DNA of 64,000 nt from assembly GCF_016906535.1 (NCBI RefSeq), contig NC_057377.1, forward strand, positions 1,240,001-1,304,000, in the 5' to 3' direction. The notes beneath the pieces are model-generated. The model did not search any database and had not been told where the DNA came from. It saw only the letters and a program-made list of their open reading frames with translations. This document shows positions 58,117-64,000 of this stretch, in pieces (position 1 is the first letter of the stretch; each line of letters begins with the position of its first letter). The position numbers were made by a program, and so were the translations under genes. Origin of the DNA: Rhizoctonia solani. Its lineage: Eukaryota; Basidiomycota; Agaricomycetes; Cantharellales; Ceratobasidiaceae.

Positions 58117-58618
58117 TCTTGACAGGTCTCTCGGAGTGGGAGATGAGCTGCGAGAGGGCGGTTGGGAGTGGGTTGGAATGGAACGTCGTGAGGAGCGGCT
58201 GGAAGGACGGGAGTATGGATGAGGGACGCCAGAGCGTGTGGATGGAATGTTGGAAACGGCGTGGGGGGAGTGGTGCCTATATCAGGACTTATGGGCGGTT
58301 TTTGTGTAGTAATTGGGCGCTAAACCTTTGCGTCAAGCACCTAGCGTTGGATAGTCCCTACAGCAAATCAGCAGATCTGGCGATCGTGATATGAGCGGGT
58401 TTTCTACAAGCGGGTGTTTCAGCTGACTAAGGTCGCTAACTACTGTGTTCCGGCAAAACACGTGGTATGCGGGGGATTAGAATCCGTCTGCCTTATAGCA
58501 ATTTGGTACTACGTGGGGGTGGGGGATTTTTGATTATTATATCCCGCAAGGTGGCCCCAATCACGTGATTTCCCTTGTGCTAGTACAGGGGACCTTCTCC
58601 TTGTCAATCAAAGCCTAC

Positions 58619-58636
58619 AGAAAGTCGATTTTACAA
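58619..58636 (-). other. Presumed primer-binding site region of the chromovirus
   Basis: Immediately inside the 5' LTR on the minus strand the sequence is TTGTAAAATCGACTTTCT. It lacks the common TGG start of tRNA-primed sites. The primer is not identified; a tRNA fragment or self-priming, as in Tf1-like elements, are both possible. Confidence 0.4.
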
Positions 58637-59197
58637 TGTTGTACACCAACTGTAAGGTTGGGTACACGCTAGTGGGCGGGCGCTTGAGGCCGTACTACTA
58701 CACTTGCTTATGTAATCTAACTACTAAAGGCTATACTAATAGCGCTTAAGGCGCTCTACTACTAACTACTGTTGACAAGGGGGCCTGAGGCCTGGGAGGT
58801 GTGGTGAGTTAATCAAGGGATAAGTGCTGCTGTATCTACTGAGGGCCGGCTACTTAGCTGGCTGGCTACCTTCTCTAGTGAGTAAGAGACGAGGTAAAAT
58901 TGACTTGGTGTCTCCAAGCAATTTCCCTGCTGTATATATAGACAAAACGTTCTATCTACATGGTCTGTGCGCGTGAGAGATAGAAGTGTAGAAGACAAAT
59001 AAGAAGCGTACTGCGGGCTGCGCAGAAGCGTGGATTTCTCCTAAGCGCCCTTGGCACGGCATCTCGGCGCGGCATCTCGGCATTGTAAGCGCCGAGATCA
59101 CGTGATCAGAAAACATAAGATATCAAGTCCGTAAAAAATACTAAAAATAAGAGAAAATTCAGGCGATTCTAATGGTATATGTTAGGAGGTTATGACA
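58637..59197 (-). repeat. 5' LTR of the chromovirus
   Basis: It is 561 bp and contains the promoter for the minus-strand transcript. It has the same ends, palindromes and CACGTG motif as the copy at 52947-53507. Confidence 0.95.
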
Positions 59198-59833
59198 CCA
59201 AGGCTACTCAAGCCAAAGTTCAAGAAGTGATTGACATTATGCCTGAATTTTCTAAAAAGGTGGTGGTTACATACCAGGTGAGTGGTCCAAGACTTGTATG
59301 CTTGTGCTAATTTTTCCCAGTCACTCAAGGCAATGAGAAGTATTATCAATGGCAATGGACTCAACAAGCTAGGTGATAACAAGCCCCATGAGAGTAATCC
59401 CCGTGAAAGCAAGTCAATTGAGCCGCAGGAAAGCCAGCCCCAAAGCCGCAAGCCATATGATAACAAACCCCATAAAAGCAACCCCCTTGGCCAATCCCAG
59501 CAGCCCTGCAAAAGCTTGCAGGACTCCCAATCTATCCAAGAAAATTCAAAACAAGCTTGTTCAGAGGATCAGGGCTTAGAGCCAGCAAAACGCCCCAAGG
59601 TAGGCCCATTGCTACTGGGTGGATCTGTGCTGATTGCAAACAGGCAATCAAAGAGCAAATTTTGATTGTGCGTATTGATTTTCTACGCATACATTTACTT
59701 CTGACTATTACAGGGTCACGCTGGATTCCTTGAGGAGCTTTTGGCCGTGGCAGTAGAGGACTACCTGAGCCAGGAAGACTTTATTCCACATCTGTTTGGT
59801 CATCAACGTGACAACCGTGCAGCACGTGTAACG

Positions 59834-59834
<1 letters not shown>

Positions 59835-59864
<30 letters not shown>
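59835..59864 (-). repeat. LINE poly(A) tail
   Basis: Thirty consecutive T on the plus strand mark the 3' end of the minus-strand LINE at its junction with the host reading frame. An unbroken tract of this length suggests a fairly recent insertion. Confidence 0.9.
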
Positions 59865-59865
<1 letters not shown>

Positions 59866-60107
59866 AATACACTTCTATTAGGGAGAATAGGAGCTACATG
59901 CAAACAAGGCAAACCGCTTGTGATAATACATAGAACACCATTACACAACACTTTCCCAAGCAAAGCACAAGGTAACGGCAAATGAGAGAAGGAGAGACAA
60001 GGAGACAAAAAGGATCCAGAGCAACCAGGTGAGAAAGGGGTATGGTTGGGTGGGCGCTTGGTGGCGTTGGGGTTAGACAGGGGAAGGTGGGGCAGTATCC
60101 TGCGTTG

Positions 60108-63100
60108 TTATTTGTAGAGGCCAATTCTGGAGTGAAAAATGAATTTTGCAACCGCTTCAAGGCCTTTGGTAGACCCAAAGAGGGTGAGGGGGTTGAGATC
60201 AGGTGCAACATTGGTAAGGTTCTTGCGGCTATCTTCAGAGAGAGGGCACAGGAAAAGGAGGTGCGGGACGCTTTGGACCTGCTTGCCGCATGGGCATTTG
60301 TGGGAACCCTCAATGAACGGCATTCTGTCCTTGTATTCACCAAACCACCCATGGCCTGTCATCACATGGACCAGGCAAGAGGAAACAGAGCAAGGTAGGC
60401 TGGGGTTGTTGAAGATGGGGTGGAGTTTGAGAGACAGGGGCCGGGGGATGTGTTTCCGCACAGTTTTGGAGTGAGGGCTGTCCGCCCAGATTTTTGCCCA
60501 TGTCTTGGAGGCGCGTTGAGTGGCTCAACATTTAGCCCACGTTGAAGTTGGGTTGAAGAATGCGGTGGGACGGAGGTTGAGTCCTTCATTAGCTAACCTA
60601 TTGGCGCGTTTGTTCCCATCAATCTTTGAGTGTCCAGGGATCCATTGGACCACAAACGTGCGCCTTGGGTTGTCTCTAAGAAAAGCATGGACTTCCTTCC
60701 GGAAGAGGATTGACGCGTATTGAGCAGGGTGTGGTTTGGTTCTGTTGATGATGCGTACGGCTGCTAGGTTGTCCAAAAAGACGTGTATTTTTTGGATGTT
60801 GTGAGACCTGGCAAACCTAACACATCTTTGGGCTATAAGGGCAAGGGCAAGCATCTTGGCGTCAAAGATGTTGGCGCAAGGGCCGATACCACCGCTGAAC
60901 TTGGCCACTTCAGACTTTTTCCATTGTACGCTATATCCAATTCCAACCTTGCGGACCCCTGCTCAAACCTCTTTCAAGCTGTCTGAGAAGCCAACTAGAG
61001 TGCCTTTGTGCGCAAGTGCGTTGATCAAGCGGTTGGCATTCTCAGCAATCTTTTCTTGGCAATTCTTCAAGGAGCCACCAGGGGGGAATGCGCATACTAA
61101 TCTGCCGGGGAAGGGGTTATCCGGGCGCCAGGGGGGGTTGAGATAGGGGGTTTGAAATTTGGCGTCAGGATGGGAGAGGGCTGCAAGGCGGGTAATGGGG
61201 GAGGGGGTTATTGTTGTATTGCTCTTGGGTTTGGGGGGATATGGTAGGGATGGGTTGTGAGTATCCCAAGACGGGGGGAGGCGCCGGCTGACTTTGGCAA
61301 GTTTTGGGAGTGCTCTGAATTTGGTGGCGGCGTTGGTGTTGAGCCTGTGAAGGTATATGTGGATGGGTGGGATGGAAGCAAGGTGGTGAAGAGCGGTGGT
61401 GGGTGTTGTTTTGAACGCGCCAGTTAACCATTGAATTCCCGCGTTTTGCGCCTTCTGGATTGGGTTGGACAGGGACTTTTGTAGTTTGCCGTGGAACCAC
61501 AAAAGCAAACCAAATGTGAGGATGGGTTGAACACATGAGATGAAGAGGATGCGCGCATGCCGCATTGTCATGCCCCTAACGGTGTTGGCAAGCATTTGGA
61601 GGCCGGCCAGGACTGCGTTGGCTTTGTTGGCCATGTACCGGATGTGTTCTTGGAAGTTCAGTTTCTGGTCAAGGTAAAAGCCCAACCACTGGACTACAAC
61701 TTTTGGTGTGATATTCAGCGCTCCGTGCTCAAGCGGGATCTTGACTTTAGCGTTGGATGGTTGTTGCTTTTGTGAAATGAAGTGAATGAGATTGGATTTT
61801 GGGAGTTCAAACTCAAGTCCAAGCAATTGTAGCGTTTCATTAGCCAAGAGTGCAATTTCTTTGAGGATCTGAGCATTGGCAGAGTGGGAGTGAGAGAAGG
61901 CAAGTATGGAGAAGTTGTCAACGTAAGCGTAGGTGTGAACCTGTGGGTCTTGAATTGCACGGAGGAGGGGGATTGAGTATATAGATGACAGGATTGGTGA
62001 TAAGGGAGAGCCTTGTGGGATGCCAACTGCCAGAAGATTAATCAGGTTGCACAAGGTGTTGTCAATTTTTGGTTGTGCCGTTCTCTCGTGGAGGTATGAG
62101 ATAAGCCACTGGCAAATTTTGTGCGCAAAGCCCAAGCGTCTCAGTGTGTAGACTAATCTGGCATGATCTATGTTGTTGAAGTATCCAGATACGTCCATGG
62201 TAAGCAGGGAGACGTGTTTTCCTAGAGCCCATTGGGCTTTGACGTTGTGAGTGAGACAGAGTCCGGCGTTGATGCATGAGGTCATGTCGCGCCCTCCAAA
62301 TTGCAAGTGTGGGATAAGGTTGAACTTGCCAGATTCATAAATGAGTCTCTGCGTGATGACTTTCTCCAGGCATTTTGACAGAGTCTCTAGGAGGGATATG
62401 GGGCGGTAGGACTTGGGATTGGACATGTTGTTACAGTTTGGTTTGGGGATGACAGCAATGACTGCGTTACAAAGGCATGTGGGGTGGTATCCCAACGTGA
62501 GGCATCCATTGTAAAGTGCCAGAATGGGGACTGGATTCAAGGAGAAGGCCCATTTCAACAGTTGGTAATTCGTTCCAAATGCGCCCGGTGCGGACGTGTT
62601 TGACAAGTCTGCAAGGGCCGCCTCAACTTCCTCTTTTGTGATTGAGTGCCATGGTCTCTGGGGGGAGAGGGGAATTCCGATGGGCTCAAGCAATACTTTT
62701 GCCAAGGTTGCTTTGGGGAAGAATTTGTCAGTCAGGGCGATGGCTTTTTGCTGAGGTTGGGTGACAAGGCCGCCGCCAAAACATATTGGTGGCAGGGGGG
62801 CCCAACGTTTGCCCTTGTACCAGTTGGTGTACCTGAAAATGTTCCCGACGGTGGCAGCTTTGCACACTTTGTTGGCGTGAGACTTGCAGGCGCGTCTGAT
62901 AGCTCCACGGAGAGCGGCTCTGCGCACGTCGCGGGAACGGGAGTCGGACGGGTGTTTTAACTCACGGAGGGCTTTGGAGCATTTGCTACTCCACCACGGC
63001 AATTGGCTGCCTCTCTTGCCCTGTTTCTTCTGCGGCATGGTGTCCTGGGTGGCTTGCGTCATGGCCTGGAGGATGCCGTTTGCCATTGACTCCAGGTCCG

Positions 63101-63998
63101 CTGGTGTTTTTGGGTCAAGTGGGAGGTGGGCTAGAGACAGCAGAAAATCAAAACAACTTGTCCAATCATCTTCTATTTCAAGGTCTATTACAAAGTTAGG
63201 AGGGGGTTTGGTATCTGTTGTGCCGTCTGCATGTATGTGCAAGCTGATTGTCCACAAAATGATGTTGTGATCCAAACCCATAGCTCCCTCCGCTTTGCAA
63301 GTCCATTCAAAATCTTCAAAGGCATCAACAGTGGCGCTGTTGAGGAGGGTGAGATCAATAATTGAGTCAGATTGCCCTCTCCTCCCAATACAGGTGGGCA
63401 TTGTGAGGTCATTGAAAATATGGAAGTCATTCTCGGAAATCCAGTTGTCTAATAAGCGTGCGTTGGGGTTGGGGTGGTTATCAACCCATTTGGACCCCTC
63501 AAGGGCCCAGTTAGGGTGATGGGCGTTGAAGTCACCTGCAATGACTATGGGGTGTGAGCTGGGGTAGGGATGGCATATTAAATGGTTTAGGGCTTCCTCA
63601 TATCTTTTGTTGTCACCGTGAATGTAGACGTTGACGAGAGTGGTGAGAGAGCCATTATAAATTACGTCGACAGCAAGAACGTCGGGGTGGGGAGGGAGAG
63701 AGTCAGAATATTGTGCGAGGAGACCAGGAATGTCTCTCCGGACATAAATAGACACGCCGGGGCCTTTAGGGCCGCTGATGCCTGGCGGCGAGAAGCACAT
63801 CCAGAAGGGTGAGTTAGTTGTGCCATAAATATTGATAGTTTTAGGGTCGATGGTCTTGTCGTAACCTATCCTTCCCCACCAGGGGTCTTGGATCATGAGA
63901 ATCAAGGCGGCTAAGTAGGACTTGTCATTGAGCAAAGAGTGAACGCGGAGTTGACATCCTGCAACGTTCAGTTGAATTATGTCGAGTTTATTATTCAT
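60108..63998 (-). pseudogene. LINE ORF2 (endonuclease, reverse transcriptase, RNase H), inactivated by two TGA codons
   Basis: One frame runs from 63998 to the stop just before 60108 and is broken only by TGA at 60963-60965 and TGA at 60522-60524. Domains in order: AP-type endonuclease (IIQLNVAGCQ, VIAGDFNAHHPNW, SIIDLTLL, GLDHNIIL); RT (SYRPISLLETLSKCLEKVIT, LTMDVSGYFNNIDH, GIPQGSPLSPIL). The RT active-site block reads YAYVDNFS near residue 693, where Y-x-D-D is expected, so the second Asp is Asn. RNase H follows the first TGA (SGGIGPCANIFDAKMLALAL, VFLDNLAAV, VQWIPGHSKIDGN). The C-terminal Cys/His region follows the second TGA (MTGHGWFGEYKDRMPF, KCPCGKQVQSVPHLLFLCP). There is no frameshift in almost 3.9 kb. 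Confidence 0.9.
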
Positions 63999-64000
63999 GC

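Larger units (their letters stand above)
52947..59197 (-). mobile_element. Full-length Ty3/gypsy chromovirus retrotransposon
   Basis: The element is 6251 bp long with two 561-bp LTRs and a 5-bp target duplication CCAAG (52942-52946 and 59198-59202). It is transcribed on the minus strand. Gag (58116-56926) and Pol (57058-53519) overlap, with Pol in the -1 frame. Domain order is Gag with zinc knuckle, protease, reverse transcriptase, RNase H, integrase, chromodomain, which defines the chromovirus branch of Ty3/gypsy (Tf1/sushi-like). No stop codon interrupts either frame. It lies inside an unrelated reading frame. Confidence 0.95.
52183..59834 (+). pseudogene. Hypothetical gene torn apart by three transposon insertions
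   Basis: I do not recognise the product. Seen: ATG at 52183, cut after eight bases by solo LTR C. The frame resumes at 52778 (KKRLNTVSSAGQLFSSLPHA, IENTLKYAYQLMDQLNNIS) and is cut after DDMSK by the full-length retrotransposon. It resumes at 59203 (ATQAKVQEVIDIMPEFSKK) to a GTGAGT donor at 59278. The next exon 59321-59599 (SLKAMRSIINGNGLNKLGD, then many Lys/Pro/Ser/Gln) and exon 59714-59834 (GHAGFLEELLAVAVEDYLSQ) follow in phase 0, where the LINE poly(A) tail begins. Each interruption keeps the frame once insert and one target duplication are discounted. Whether this was a cellular gene or itself part of an older element is unknown. Confidence 0.5.
59835..64000 (-). mobile_element. Non-LTR retrotransposon (LINE, Tad-like), 3' part; continues beyond window
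   Basis: On the minus strand the element ends in a 30-nt poly(A) tail (T run at 59835-59864). A 3' UTR of about 240 bp and a long ORF2 lie upstream of it. The ORF2 start is within two bases of the window edge, so any ORF1 and the 5' end lie outside and no target duplication can be checked. The order endonuclease, RT, RNase H, C-terminal Cys/His motif suits the Tad/I group of fungal LINEs. Confidence 0.93.

Noticed and set aside
1..64000. CRISPR arrays, operons, rRNA genes or riboswitches
   Set aside because: No regularly spaced direct repeats, no rRNA signatures and a clearly eukaryotic gene structure.

Overview
The window is nuclear DNA of a filamentous basidiomycete. The genes are dense with short introns (about 45-75 nt), and they include a fungal CE4 chitin deacetylase, a tannase-type esterase, an AA9 LPMO, PEX5, an NBR1-like autophagy receptor and fungal mitoribosomal proteins. 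The right end is packed with a chromovirus-type LTR retrotransposon and a Tad-like LINE. The style of the chromovirus Gag-Pol is that of elements I associate with Rhizoctonia solani and other Ceratobasidiaceae. That assignment is inference from recognition, not from a database search.

Layout. Positions 1-7.3 kb hold a glycogen-targeting PP1 subunit (minus, runs off the left edge), a TRA2-like splicing factor (minus) and a LAMTOR2-like roadblock protein (plus). From 7.3 to 12.9 kb I see no gene, but there are two small TIR elements with 3-bp target duplications and one copy of a second 207-bp TIR element. From 12.9 to 24.3 kb lie secreted or membrane functions: chitin deacetylase, tannase/feruloyl esterase, an MFS drug:H+ antiporter and an AA9 LPMO that carries an in-frame TAG. 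From 24.8 to 27.4 kb two mitochondrial genes (COQ1-like and mS41) diverge from one 484-bp spacer. A broken metacaspase-like gene follows at 28.7-30.5 kb. From 31.8 to 42.0 kb are NBR1-like (seven ZZ fingers, FW domain), a proline-rich orphan, PEX5 and mS23.

From 42.7 kb to the end the window is mobile-element territory. An intron-containing tRNA-Gln at 43.4 kb is followed directly by a decayed tyrosine-recombinase-like gene with C-terminal zinc-finger-like pairs. Three solo LTRs of one family sit inside reading frames, each with a perfect 5-bp target duplication. A nearly intact chromovirus (52,947-59,197) has two 561-bp LTRs that differ at only three positions by eye. A LINE (59,835 to beyond the window) has a 30-nt poly(A) tail and two in-frame TGA codons. 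The last of the interrupted reading frames is cut by three different insertions.

Limits: exon models were drawn by eye from splice signals, phase continuity and remembered family motifs. Names are family-level unless a symbol is given. No alignment or search was run.
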